The notes under the pieces are model-generated. The model did not search any database. It saw nothing but the letters and a program-made list of their open reading frames with translations, and was not told the DNA's origin. Source: Marinihelvus sp942491555 (lineage in GTDB: Bacteria; Pseudomonadota; Gammaproteobacteria; Xanthomonadales; SZUA-36). Taken from it: a stretch of DNA of 64,000 nucleotides. The position numbers were made by a program, and so were the translations under genes. Shown here in pieces: positions 54,235 to 62,239 of this stretch; the stretch's first letter is position 1, and the number at the start of each line of letters is the position of its first letter. Location of the stretch: assembly GCA_942491555.1 (NCBI GenBank), contig CALOBN010000002.1, positions 248,001 to 312,000 of the forward strand. Direction: 5' to 3'.

Positions 54235-55064
54235 AACTGTGCGGCTTTGATGTCGGCCTCGAACATCCCTTTTTCCTGATCTCCGGCCCCTGTGTCATCG
54301 AATCAGAGCAGCTGGCCATTGATACCGCCGGCCGCCTCAAGGAAATCACCAGCGAGCTGGACATACCCTTTATCTACAAGTCGTCGTTTGACAAGGCCAA
54401 CCGGACCTCTCACCAGAGCTTTCGCGGGCTGGGTGTGGAAGAGGGCCTGCGAATTCTTGCCGAGGTGAAAAGCCAGGTCGGTGTGCCGGTGCTGACCGAT
54501 GTTCATGAGGACACCAATATGCACGAAGTGGCGGAGGTGGCCGACGTACTCCAGACACCCGCCTTTCTGTGCCGGCAGACCAATTTCATCACCCGGGTTG
54601 CCCAGGCCGGCCGCCCGGTTAACATTAAAAAGGGTCAGTTCCTGTCCCCGTGGGACATGAAAAACGTGATCGCCAAGGCGCGCGCAGCGGGTAATGATCA
54701 GATTATGGCCTGCGAGCGCGGCGCCTCTTTTGGCTACGGTAACCTGGTGTCTGACATGCGCGCTTTGGCCATCATGCGCGAAGCCGACTGCCCCATCGTC
54801 TTTGACGGTACCCACTCGGTACAGTTGCCTGGCGGACAGGGTTCAAGCTCCGGTGGGCAGCGTGAGTTCGTGCCGGTGCTGGCGCGCGCCGCAGTGGCCG
54901 TAGGAATCTCCGGACTGTTTATGGAGTCGCACCCCGACCCGGCCAAGGCACTTTCCGATGGGCCCAACGCCTGGCCGATGGACATGATGAAGGAGTTGCT
55001 CGTCACCTTGCGCGAGCTCGATGCGGTCGCCAAGGCCAACCCTTTTCTTGAGGACCGCTTTTGA
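54231..55064 (+). CDS. kdsA: 3-deoxy-D-manno-octulosonate 8-phosphate synthase KdsA, probably metal-dependent type
   Basis: The product is 277 aa from GTG 54231. KSSFDKANRTSHQSFRG, VLTDVHEDTNMHEVAE, CERGASFGYGNLVSDMRAL and DGTHSVQLPGGQGSSSGGQ mark the family. It condenses PEP with arabinose 5-phosphate to make Kdo8P for lipopolysaccharide. The N-terminal metal-site residue is Cys21 in SGPCVIESEQL, where the metal-independent E. coli enzyme has Asn, so this should be the metal-requiring class. It overlaps pyrG; eno follows after 174 bp. Confidence 0.95.
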   Translation: MKLCGFDVGLEHPFFLISGPCVIESEQLAIDTAGRLKEITSELDIPFIYKSSFDKANRTSHQSFRGLGVEEGLRILAEVKSQVGVPVLTDVHEDTNMHEVAEVADVLQTPAFLCRQTNFITRVAQAGRPVNIKKGQFLSPWDMKNVIAKARAAGNDQIMACERGASFGYGNLVSDMRALAIMREADCPIVFDGTHSVQLPGGQGSSSGGQREFVPVLARAAVAVGISGLFMESHPDPAKALSDGPNAWPMDMMKELLVTLRELDAVAKANPFLEDRF

Positions 55065-55238
55065 GTGGCCCCTGGAGCCAGATTCCATGCCGGGCTCTAT
55101 GATGTAAGTTGAATGCGGGGAAAATCCCCATAGAGTGCTCAATGGAACGTTCTGTAAAACGTCTGATTTCCAGGCACGACCAGGACGCCTGAAGAGCACC
55201 ATAAGCTGCTTAATCTCTAACCTGCCGAGACCCAAGTC

Positions 55239-56534
55239 ATGACCGAAATCGCCTCCATCCATGCCCGCGAAATTATTGATTCACGGGGCAACCCCACCCT
55301 TGAAGCTGATGTCCGGCTCGCATCCGGCGGCTTTGGCCGTGCTGCAGTGCCTTCCGGTGCATCGACCGGTGCTCGTGAAGCCATCGAGCTGCGTGACGGT
55401 GACGCGACGCGCTATGGCGGCAAAGGGGTACTCAAGGCGGTCGGTCATGTTAACCAAGAGATCGCCGCGAAGGTGATCGGCATGGATGCGCGTGATCAGG
55501 CCGCCCTCGACCAGGCCATGATTGAGCTCGACGGCACGCCCAATAAGGCGCGCCTTGGTGCGAACGCGCTGTTAGGCGTTTCCCTGGCAGCGGCACGTGC
55601 CGTTGCCAATCACGATGGCCAGCCACTCTGGGCCTATCTGGCGGAAAGCAAGAAATTGCAGTTGCCGGTTCCGATGATGAACATCATCAACGGCGGCGCC
55701 CACGCCAACAACAGTGTGGATATGCAGGAATTCATGATTCTGCCGGTGGGACTGCCCAGTTTTTCTGAAGCGCTGCGCTGTGGCGCGGAAGTGTTTCATG
55801 CGCTCGCTGGTGTGCTCAAAGCACGCGGCTTGAGCACCGCGGTGGGTGATGAGGGTGGTTTCGCGCCAGACCTGCCGTCCAATGAGTCTGCAGTGGAGGT
55901 AATTATCGAGGCGGTCGATAAGGCCGGCTATAAGCTGGGTGAGGAAGTCTTCCTGGGCCTGGATGTGGCTTCCACCGAGTTTTACAGGGACGGCAGCTAC
56001 CATTTCGCATCTGAAGGCCGCTCTTTCGACAGCCAGGCGTTTGCAGAGTATCTGGATGGTTGGGTAAAGCAGTATCCGATCATCTCCATTGAAGACGGCA
56101 TGGCCGAGGATGACTGGGATGGATGGGCGGTGCATTCACGGCTGACCGGCGCGCGCTGCCAGCTGGTGGGTGATGACCTGTTCGTCACCAACACGGGTAT
56201 TTTCGCGCAGGGCATCGAACGTTCCATCGCTAATGCGATTCTGATCAAATTCAACCAGATTGGCACGCTGACTGAAACCCTGAACGCGATCCAGATGGCC
56301 GCAGTGTCCAATTACGGCGCGGTGATTTCACATCGTTCCGGCGAGACCGAGGACAGCACGATTGCTGATCTTGCCGTGGCAACCTCGGCCACCCAGATCA
56401 AGACCGGATCGCTGTCGCGTTCCGATCGCATGGCCAAATACAACCAGCTGTTGCGTATCGAGGAGGCGCTGGGTGATCGCGCGGTCTATGCCGGGCGGGA
56501 CGCTTTCGCCAACGTTCCCGGCCTGAAGATCTGA
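55239..56534 (+). CDS. eno: Enolase
   Basis: The product is 431 aa. It opens MTEIASIHAREIIDSRGNPTLEADV-like, with SGASTGAREAIELRDGD, the metal ligands in LGLDVASTEFY and SIEDGMAEDDWDGW, DDLFVTN, the catalytic Lys in ILIKFNQIGTLTET and SHRSGETEDSTIADLAV. It interconverts 2-phosphoglycerate and PEP, a substrate of KdsA encoded just upstream. ftsB follows 7 bp later. Confidence 0.98.
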   Translation: MTEIASIHAREIIDSRGNPTLEADVRLASGGFGRAAVPSGASTGAREAIELRDGDATRYGGKGVLKAVGHVNQEIAAKVIGMDARDQAALDQAMIELDGTPNKARLGANALLGVSLAAARAVANHDGQPLWAYLAESKKLQLPVPMMNIINGGAHANNSVDMQEFMILPVGLPSFSEALRCGAEVFHALAGVLKARGLSTAVGDEGGFAPDLPSNESAVEVIIEAVDKAGYKLGEEVFLGLDVASTEFYRDGSYHFASEGRSFDSQAFAEYLDGWVKQYPIISIEDGMAEDDWDGWAVHSRLTGARCQLVGDDLFVTNTGIFAQGIERSIANAILIKFNQIGTLTETLNAIQMAAVSNYGAVISHRSGETEDSTIADLAVATSATQIKTGSLSRSDRMAKYNQLLRIEEALGDRAVYAGRDAFANVPGLKI

Positions 56535-56541
56535 ACCACGC

Positions 56542-56856
56542 GTGCGCGTTCTTATTGTCATCTTGCTGCTGGTCCTGGTGCTTTTGCAGGGGAGGCTCTG
56601 GTTTGGCGATGGGGGTGTTAGCGACATCAGCATATTGCGCGACCGGGTAGCGACCCAACAAGCTGAAAACGCCTCGCTGCTGGAGCGCAACAATGCATTG
56701 CGCGCCGAGGTGGAAGACCTGCGTGAGCGACTGGATGCCGTGGAGGAGCGTGCGCGCAGCGAGCTTGGCCTGATTCGCGAGGGTGAGCAGTTTATCCAGG
56801 TGGTGCCAGAGAAATCGCCATCAGAAGATCCGAACCAGCGCGCTGATGGATCCTGA
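56542..56856 (+). CDS. ftsB: Cell division protein FtsB
   Basis: The product is 104 aa from GTG 56542. One membrane segment (about 2-17) is followed by LWFGDGGVSDI, a leucine-zipper-like coiled coil (LRDRVATQQAENASLLERNN, ALRAEVEDLRERLDAVEERA) and RSELGLIREGEQFIQVV. It is a partner of FtsL and FtsQ in the divisome. The eno-ftsB-ispD-ispF order is standard in this class. Confidence 0.94.
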   Translation: MRVLIVILLLVLVLLQGRLWFGDGGVSDISILRDRVATQQAENASLLERNNALRAEVEDLRERLDAVEERARSELGLIREGEQFIQVVPEKSPSEDPNQRADGS

Positions 56857-56862
56857 TTGCCA

Positions 56863-57594
56863 ATGACCGGGGCGCAACACGGGAGTCCTGAAGTTCACGC
56901 CATCGTGCCTGCGGCGGGCGCAGGCCGTCGCCTGGCGCCTGGCGCCGCTAAGCCGAAGCAATATCAGTTGCTTCTTGGCCGGCCAATGCTTGAATGGACC
57001 ATACAGTGCCTGTGTGCGCACCCGATGATCAGCGCCGTGACCGCGGTCCTGGCGCCCGGTGATACCGATTTCATGAATCTGCGTTTTCGCGGTCCGACGC
57101 CGGTCGACTGGGTAGCCGGCGGCGAGACGCGCGCTCACTCGGTACGCAATGCCTTGCGGCATGTGGTCGTAAGCAGTGATGCCCAATGGGTACTGGTGCA
57201 TGATGCGGCGCGTCCCTGCCTGGACCGGCCTTCCCTGGATCGCCTTCTGCGCGATGGTCTGAGTAACGAGGATGGGGCGATTCTGGCTGTACCGGTCAGT
57301 GACACCCTGAAACGCTCTGCGGGTGAGGAGGAGCCGGTGATCGAATCAACCATTGATCGTGAGGGTTTGTGGGCGGCGCAAACACCCCAGCTGTTTCCCA
57401 CCAGGCGGCTGGAAAGCGCGCTGGACGCCCGTCTGGCGGCCAATTTGCCGCCGACCGACGAGGCTGGCGCCATGGAAGCTGCCGGCGCCCGGCCACGCCT
57501 GATTCGTGGCGCATTAACCAACCTGAAAGTAACCTGGCCCGGCGACCTGGCGGTTGCCGAAGCGATCCTGCGCCAGATGGAGCTCGACCAATGA
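56863..57594 (+). CDS. ispD: 2-C-methyl-D-erythritol 4-phosphate cytidylyltransferase
   Basis: The product is 243 aa from ATG 56863 (an in-frame TTG at 56857 is the alternative). VHAIVPAAGAGRRLAPGAAKPKQY-like nucleotide loop at the N-terminus, WVLVHDAARPCLDRPSLDRL, the pair SDTLKR, and AAQTPQLFP are all typical. It makes CDP-methylerythritol in the MEP isoprenoid pathway. It sits 6 bp after ftsB and overlaps ispF. Confidence 0.96.
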   Translation: MTGAQHGSPEVHAIVPAAGAGRRLAPGAAKPKQYQLLLGRPMLEWTIQCLCAHPMISAVTAVLAPGDTDFMNLRFRGPTPVDWVAGGETRAHSVRNALRHVVVSSDAQWVLVHDAARPCLDRPSLDRLLRDGLSNEDGAILAVPVSDTLKRSAGEEEPVIESTIDREGLWAAQTPQLFPTRRLESALDARLAANLPPTDEAGAMEAAGARPRLIRGALTNLKVTWPGDLAVAEAILRQMELDQ

Positions 57595-58088
57595 ATGCCT
57601 TGCGTATCGGACAGGGTTTTGATGTTCACGCCTTTGGCCCGGGCTCGCAGGTCGTCCTGGGCGGTGTGCGTATTCCTCACAGCCATGGACTTGAGGCCCA
57701 TTCCGACGGGGATGTTCTCTTGCACGCTCTGTGTGATGCCCTTCTCGGCGCGCTTGCGCTTGGCGACATCGGGCACCATTTTCCGCCTGATGACGAGACC
57801 TGGGCCAATGCGGACAGTCGGGATTTGCTGCGCGCCGTGGTGGCCATGATCCATCAGCGCGGCTATCGCGTATCGAACCTGGATGCCACCCTGATCTGCG
57901 AGCAGCCGAAGATTGCGCCGCATATCGCGGCAATGCAAGACAATATCGCCAATGACCTGGCGCTGGATAAGAACGCAGTGTCGGTCAAGGCGACAACCAC
58001 TGAAAAACTCGGATTTTGTGGCAGGGGTGAAGGTATCGCCGCACAGGTTGTGGTCCTGCTGCACTATTCCACCGGACAAAACACATGA
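57591..58088 (+). CDS. ispF: 2-C-methyl-D-erythritol 2,4-cyclodiphosphate synthase
   Basis: The product is 165 aa, starting MNALRIGQGFDVHAFGPGSQ. Zinc ligands lie in DVHAF and LLHALCDALLGALALGDIG; IPHSHGLEAHSDGDV, KATTTEKLGFCGRGEGI complete the family pattern. It forms the cyclic diphosphate of the MEP pathway. It overlaps ispD and, by ATGA, the FHA-like gene downstream. Confidence 0.97.
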   Translation: MNALRIGQGFDVHAFGPGSQVVLGGVRIPHSHGLEAHSDGDVLLHALCDALLGALALGDIGHHFPPDDETWANADSRDLLRAVVAMIHQRGYRVSNLDATLICEQPKIAPHIAAMQDNIANDLALDKNAVSVKATTTEKLGFCGRGEGIAAQVVVLLHYSTGQNT

Positions 58089-58516
58089 TTTATAAACTGA
58101 AGGGCACCTCCGGATCAGTCATTAATCAGTCATTTCCTTTGCAGGACGAGGTAACCCTGGGTATTGGTGACGATTTCGATATCCCGGTAGACGCAGAGCA
58201 AGGTGCGGGACTGATGGCGCGTATCGTGGTTGGCGAAAACCAGGTGCGCCTGCGCGCTGAAGCCGGCTCTGGAGTGACGGTTAACGGTGAGGAGGTGACA
58301 GAGCTGGATCTGCGCGGTGGCGATGAGTTACGCATTGGTCGCAGCCGCCTGATTCTGCAGGCGCCCGGTTTACGCCCGGAGCGGGTGCTTACAGAAGCCG
58401 CAACACGCCGCAAGCGTGCCGTATGGCCCTGGTGGCTCGCTGCAGCCCTGCTTGCAGGTGGTGCGGCTCTGGCCTGGCAGCAAGGCTGGCTGGCGCCTTT
58501 GCTGGGGACTGGTTGA
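58085..58516 (+). CDS. FHA-like domain protein with a C-terminal membrane anchor
   Basis: The product is 143 aa. Residues 1-95 resemble a forkhead-associated domain: TLGIGDDFDIPVD, MARIVVGENQVRLRAE, SGVTVNGEEVTELDLRGGD and ELRIGRSRLIL. The usual SxxH phosphothreonine-binding signature is not clearly present. A single membrane segment near the C-terminus (about 113-135) follows an RRKRA cluster, so the domain faces the cytoplasm. It is translationally coupled to ispF. Its role is unknown. Confidence 0.7.
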   Translation: MIYKLKGTSGSVINQSFPLQDEVTLGIGDDFDIPVDAEQGAGLMARIVVGENQVRLRAEAGSGVTVNGEEVTELDLRGGDELRIGRSRLILQAPGLRPERVLTEAATRRKRAVWPWWLAAALLAGGAALAWQQGWLAPLLGTG

Positions 58517-58535
58517 GCGGTTCAAGGTAGCCTTA

Positions 58536-59096
58536 TCAACGTACCCGGGCGAGTTGCCAGGTGGCACCGAGGAGCGACATCATGATGCTGTCGCGCCATT
58601 CATCGCCCAACCGCCAGCGTTCACGAAACAGGCCTTCCTGGCGGAATCCAAATTTTTTCAGTAAGCCGATGCTGGCTTCGTTCTCTGGATCAATATCCGC
58701 TTCCAGTCGATGCAATTTAAACTCGTCGAAGCACAGCTCCAGCATGGCTGCCAGCGACTCGCTGCCGTAGCCCTTGCGCCAGAATTTCCGGTTCAGTACA
58801 TAGCCAATTTCCGCGCGGCGGTTTTTCCTGTCGATGCGGAACAAGGTAAATTTGCCGATCACCCTGCCTGTGCTCGGTAGTGTGATGGCCCAGAATACTG
58901 CCGAGCCACCGAGTTGCAGTTGCAGATCTTCCAACACCATGCGCGCTGCGTCTTCCAGCGTCGAGATCGTCACGGATGACCAGTATTTCATCGTTCGCGG
59001 GTCGGAGTAGATGGCGTACATGCCGGGGGCATCATCCGCGCGCAGGGGCCGCATCAGCAGACGGCGCGTATGTACTTCGCACGGTTCGATGTCCAT
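58536..59096 (-). CDS. GNAT-family N-acetyltransferase, RimJ/RimL-like
   Basis: The product is 186 aa from ATG 59096 (an ATG at 59120 is also in frame). TRRLLMRPLRADDAPGMYAI starts the domain. GRVIGKFTLFRID, AEIGYVLNRKFWRKGYGSES with the acetyl-CoA pyrophosphate loop, and IDPENEASIGLLKKFGFRQEG are the Acetyltransf_3 pattern. The substrate (ribosomal protein, or a small molecule or antibiotic) cannot be told. The start lies 2 bp past the upstream HExxH-gene stop, so the two are probably coupled. Confidence 0.85.
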   Translation of the reverse strand: MDIEPCEVHTRRLLMRPLRADDAPGMYAIYSDPRTMKYWSSVTISTLEDAARMVLEDLQLQLGGSAVFWAITLPSTGRVIGKFTLFRIDRKNRRAEIGYVLNRKFWRKGYGSESLAAMLELCFDEFKLHRLEADIDPENEASIGLLKKFGFRQEGLFRERWRLGDEWRDSIMMSLLGATWQLARVR

Positions 59097-59098
59097 CG

Positions 59099-59686
59099 TC
59101 AGTTTTGTCGCAGTTTCCATGTCGGCTCGGCATCCTTGTCGATTATTCCGCGGGACAACAAAAAGTTGCGGGCATCCTCAGCGTCGCGTTCAAACCAGGC
59201 CTGAGCTGACCCCAATCGAAAAGAATATCCCCAGCCATCCATGTCCTGGAACATTCTGTCGCGATCAAAGCCGGCAACATGGTCTGCGAGCAGTATTTGC
59301 AAAAAACACACGCCGTTCTCTTCTTCATACTCCCCGCCTGCGTCCGTGTCCAGCGCCAGACGCCGCTCCGGGGTCATGCAGACGTAGTGACATGCTTCAT
59401 GCAGGATGGAGTGGATTGGTGTATCCGGTCGGGCCAGTAATTGCCGGCCCAGCAGGCCAGCCTCCTCATCGCCCCAGTAGCTCCCGGGAATCTCACTGTT
59501 GCCTGAAACCATGGTCAAACGCAGCCCGTAGCGCGCCAGTAGTTTAAGCAGCGACTCGTCCGGAACATTGCCAAGGCGCCCGACATCACCGTGAAGTTCC
59601 CTGGTGGCCCCACTTTTTACCTGTGCATTGCCATCAATGCTGCCAGCGCTGGTGCTGGCTGATACTCCGGTCTCATCATCATGCAT
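59099..59686 (-). CDS. Conserved hypothetical protein with an HExxH zinc-protease-like motif
   Basis: The product is 195 aa. No signal peptide or membrane segment is seen. The motif ILHEACHYVCM (HEACH at 96-100) is an HExxH. It is followed by EYEEENGVCFLQILLADHV, where conserved acidic residues could supply a third ligand. The first 35 residues are low-complexity and probably disordered. I do not recognise a named family. It may be a metallopeptidase or only a metal-binding protein. It is directly upstream of the GNAT gene. Confidence 0.65.
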   Translation of the reverse strand: MHDDETGVSASTSAGSIDGNAQVKSGATRELHGDVGRLGNVPDESLLKLLARYGLRLTMVSGNSEIPGSYWGDEEAGLLGRQLLARPDTPIHSILHEACHYVCMTPERRLALDTDAGGEYEEENGVCFLQILLADHVAGFDRDRMFQDMDGWGYSFRLGSAQAWFERDAEDARNFLLSRGIIDKDAEPTWKLRQN

Positions 59687-59770
59687 GGCTAGTGGCCTGG
59701 GGCAGCTTGGCTGACCTGAGCTATTATGCGCCCTGAGATCGCAGACGTAACCTCAAGCCGCCAGGAACCC

Positions 59771-60928
59771 ATGAAGCCAACCGCCGTCCAGCAACGACCG
59801 ATAGAATTGCTGCGCTATGCGGGGCTTTTTACCTGGACCTGCGCCTTGCTGGCCCTGTTTATCCTGGACTCATTGCGGGAGGTGCCGCTGCCGTGGACCC
59901 GTTACGTCGGCTGTTGGTCCGCTCAATTGCTGTTTGGCGTGGTCTACTGGCACTACCTGCAATACCTGCCGGGCAAAACGTCTCTCGGGCACCGGCTTGC
60001 CTATCTGAGTGTGCTCACCCTGTCCGCCCTGGTCGTCAGCCTGGCTTCAGACAGTTCCATTGGGGGCATATTGCTGCTGCCAATCGCCGGCCTGCTGCCC
60101 TGGATGCTGCCCCTTGGCGGGGCGGCGATCTGGTTGCTGGGTCAAACCATGTTGCTTGGCCTGGTGGTGTGGTTAATACCGGGTATTGGCGCCCTGGATG
60201 CATTGATCAACTCCGGATTATTACTGGGAATATCCCTGTTCGTTTTTATCGGCTCGCTGGCGCTGATTCGCGAAAAGCAATCGCGGGATGAGTTACGCAT
60301 GGTGAACCATGAGTTGCAGGCGACCCAGGCGCTCCTGGCGCAAAACACGCGAATTGCCGAGCGGGTAAGAATCGCCCGCGAACTGCATGACCTGGTCGGT
60401 CATCATCTGACGGCCCTGACCCTGAACCTGGAAGTGGTCACCCACCTGGTGGAAGGTAAATCACTGGAACACGTGCAACAGGCTCACGCCCTGGCCAAGT
60501 TGCTGCTGGCAGATGTCCGCGAGGTGGTCAGTGATATGCGCCAGGACGGCCTTGTGGATCTGGCTGATGCTTTGCGGACCCTGACGCAGGGGGTTCCGGT
60601 GCCAAAAATTCATCTTGACCTGCCCTCCAGGGACGTCATGATCGATCCGGACCGTGCCCAGGTGCTGTTGCGCGCCGCGCAGGAAATCATCACCAACAGC
60701 GTTCGCCATGCGCGCGCCAGAAACCTCTGGATTCGTCTGTCCACGGCCCAGGGCGGCATCGCCATGAGTGCGCGCGACGATGGTCGGGGGGCGAAACATG
60801 TGCGTGCAGGAAACGGACTTGATGGCATGTCCGAGCGCATGCACGCGCTCGGCGGTAAACTGGAGTTCGAGTCAGCGCCCGGCGCGGGCTTTACCCTGCA
60901 TCTTTGGATGCCACTGGAAGGACAGTAG
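59771..60928 (+). CDS. DesK-like sensor histidine kinase (HisKA_3)
   Basis: The product is 385 aa from ATG 59771 (AGGA upstream; a frame opening 45 bases earlier exists). Five or so membrane segments fill residues 15-165 without a large extracytoplasmic domain. The phosphorylated His is His206 in RIARELHDLVGHHLTALTLNL, the HisKA_3 box. The ATPase part has AAQEIITNSVRHARA, ARDDGRG and GNGLDGMSERMHALGG. It is adjacent to its NarL-type regulator, with the ATG directly after the stop. The membrane-embedded sensor resembles DesK-type kinases that respond to membrane state; the signal here is unknown. Confidence 0.9.
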   Translation: MKPTAVQQRPIELLRYAGLFTWTCALLALFILDSLREVPLPWTRYVGCWSAQLLFGVVYWHYLQYLPGKTSLGHRLAYLSVLTLSALVVSLASDSSIGGILLLPIAGLLPWMLPLGGAAIWLLGQTMLLGLVVWLIPGIGALDALINSGLLLGISLFVFIGSLALIREKQSRDELRMVNHELQATQALLAQNTRIAERVRIARELHDLVGHHLTALTLNLEVVTHLVEGKSLEHVQQAHALAKLLLADVREVVSDMRQDGLVDLADALRTLTQGVPVPKIHLDLPSRDVMIDPDRAQVLLRAAQEIITNSVRHARARNLWIRLSTAQGGIAMSARDDGRGAKHVRAGNGLDGMSERMHALGGKLEFESAPGAGFTLHLWMPLEGQ

Positions 60929-61573
60929 ATGATGATCAAAGTGATGCTGGTCGATGACCAGAACCTGGTGCGCAAAGGTGTCCGCAGTCTGCTTGAGCTG
61001 GCAGAGGACATCGAGGTGGTTGCCGAGGCCCCGGACGGCGCCGAAGCCGTGCGCATGATTCCAGAGGTGGCACCCGATGTGGTTCTGCTCGATATGCGCA
61101 TGCCTGGCATGAATGGTGTCGAGGTGCTGCGCAAGTTAAAAGAGTCAGGCGAGCTGCCGCCCACCATTATTCTCACTACCTTTGATGACGAAGACCTGGT
61201 GCTTGCCGGGATTCGCAATGGTGCCAGGGGTTATCTGCTCAAGGACGTGTCCCTGGAGGAACTGGTTGGCGCCATCAAAACCGTCGCCAGCGGTGGCTCT
61301 ATCGTAAAACCTGCCGTCACTGAGCGCCTGCTCAAAGGACTTGAAGGCCTGGATAATCAATTCTCAGCGCTGGATCGTCCGGATCCGCTTACTGAGCGTG
61401 AGACGGAGATTCTGAGGCTGATGGCTGGTGGCTATAGCAACAAGGAAATTGCGAATACGCTGGGTGTTGCTGAGGGCACGGTTAAAAACCATGTGTCTAA
61501 TATTCTGTCCAAACTTGGTGTTCGTGATCGTACTCGTGCTGTCTTGAAAGCATTCGAGCTGGGGTTTGTCTAG
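60929..61573 (+). CDS. NarL/LuxR-family response regulator
   Basis: The product is 214 aa. The receiver domain has VMLVDDQNLVRKGVRSLLE, phosphoacceptor Asp55 in LLDMRMPGMNG and the KD of YLLKDVSLEEL. The C-terminal LuxR helix-turn-helix is LTERETEILRLMAGGYSNKE and IANTLGVAEGTVKNHVSNIL. It is the partner of the kinase just upstream. No obvious target operon is fused to it; a family-1 repeat follows 44 bp after its stop. Confidence 0.93.
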   Translation: MMIKVMLVDDQNLVRKGVRSLLELAEDIEVVAEAPDGAEAVRMIPEVAPDVVLLDMRMPGMNGVEVLRKLKESGELPPTIILTTFDDEDLVLAGIRNGARGYLLKDVSLEELVGAIKTVASGGSIVKPAVTERLLKGLEGLDNQFSALDRPDPLTERETEILRLMAGGYSNKEIANTLGVAEGTVKNHVSNILSKLGVRDRTRAVLKAFELGFV

Positions 61574-61617
61574 CTGCTCTCTTTAGATTCTTTGCGGAAA
61601 CGAAGGCTTTGTTGGCC

Positions 61618-61824
61618 GGTTGCGGTGGGGTGCCCGTTGCTGGCCGGCCGGGCTTTCGGCCTGCGGCTTCCCTCACTCACCTCCTCTTTGTGGGGTCGGT
61701 CACACAAATCATCCTGATTTGGGTGACCTCATTTCGCCGTCCTGGCGAAATGACCCCAGTCGCTCCGGTTCACTCGGCTCAAGCCCTTAATGGGCCGGCC
61801 AGCAACGGGCACCCCACCGCAACC
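61618..61824. repeat. Family-1 multi-hairpin palindromic repeat, copy C (without the 44-nt module)
   Basis: The terminal arms 61618-61649 and 61793-61824 are perfect 32-bp inverted repeats (GGTTGCGGTGGGGTGCCC at the left end). Inside are hairpin 61698-61728 (GGTCAC..CAAATCA/TGATTTG..GTGACC) and stem TCATTTCGCC/GGCGAAATGA closing on the loop GTCCT. It lies between the response regulator gene and the convergent PspB-like gene. Confidence 0.92.
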
Positions 61825-62136
61825 TGCATCATGGCCGCCGGATGGTGAATAGCCAAAAACGTGGGGTAAGGGATAGGCGGTGTGGGCGGTATGGGGATTT
61901 GCGCGCTGGGCGTGTTGTAGTGCCGGGGAAGGAAGGGCTCGTTCGGCTGCGGGGGCGATCGCTGGTGCTTATGGTGCAGGGGCATCGGTGCTTCGGACGC
62001 ATAAGCTGCTCTAGTCGTATGTTCAGCGAGTAAAGCCCGGCCCCGTCAACAATCAACACGTCAGGAACCAACCTCCCCAAAACCCCTTACTCGGAAGATT
62101 CTTGACGTCTTTCTCCGGATATCGTGATGTGTCGGA
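61825..62136. other. Gene-free stretch between two repeat elements
   Basis: This 312-bp piece is rich in G on the plus strand in its first half and more AT-rich later. Short open frames on both strands have no recognisable protein features. I see no tRNA, promoter or terminator that I can support. It may be decayed sequence or an RNA gene. Confidence 0.4.
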
Positions 62137-62239
62137 GGTTGAGAAACCCCTTCCTTCAGGACCGTGCGAGGCAGGACGCCGAGCCCGAGCCCCCAGGGAT
62201 GGGTTCACGGCGTGTCCTGAAGGAAGGGGTTTCTCAACC
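62137..62239. repeat. Family-2 hairpin element, copy 2 (without the 44-nt module)
   Basis: Perfect 26-bp outer arms lie at 62137-62162 and 62214-62239. The core ACCGTGCGAGGCA, GCCGAGCCCGAGCC, CCAGGGATGGGTTCACGGCG is shared with 3828-3977. The tip of the inner hairpin (GGC/GCC) is the pentaloop AGGAC, the reverse complement of the GTCCT loop in family-1 copy C. Confidence 0.85.

Noticed and set aside
61618..61824. Family-1 repeats considered as insertion-sequence remnants or MITEs with target duplications
   Set aside because: The inverted ends fit a MITE, but I find no clear flanking duplications, and the inner paired substitutions point to conserved structure, so I left the class open.
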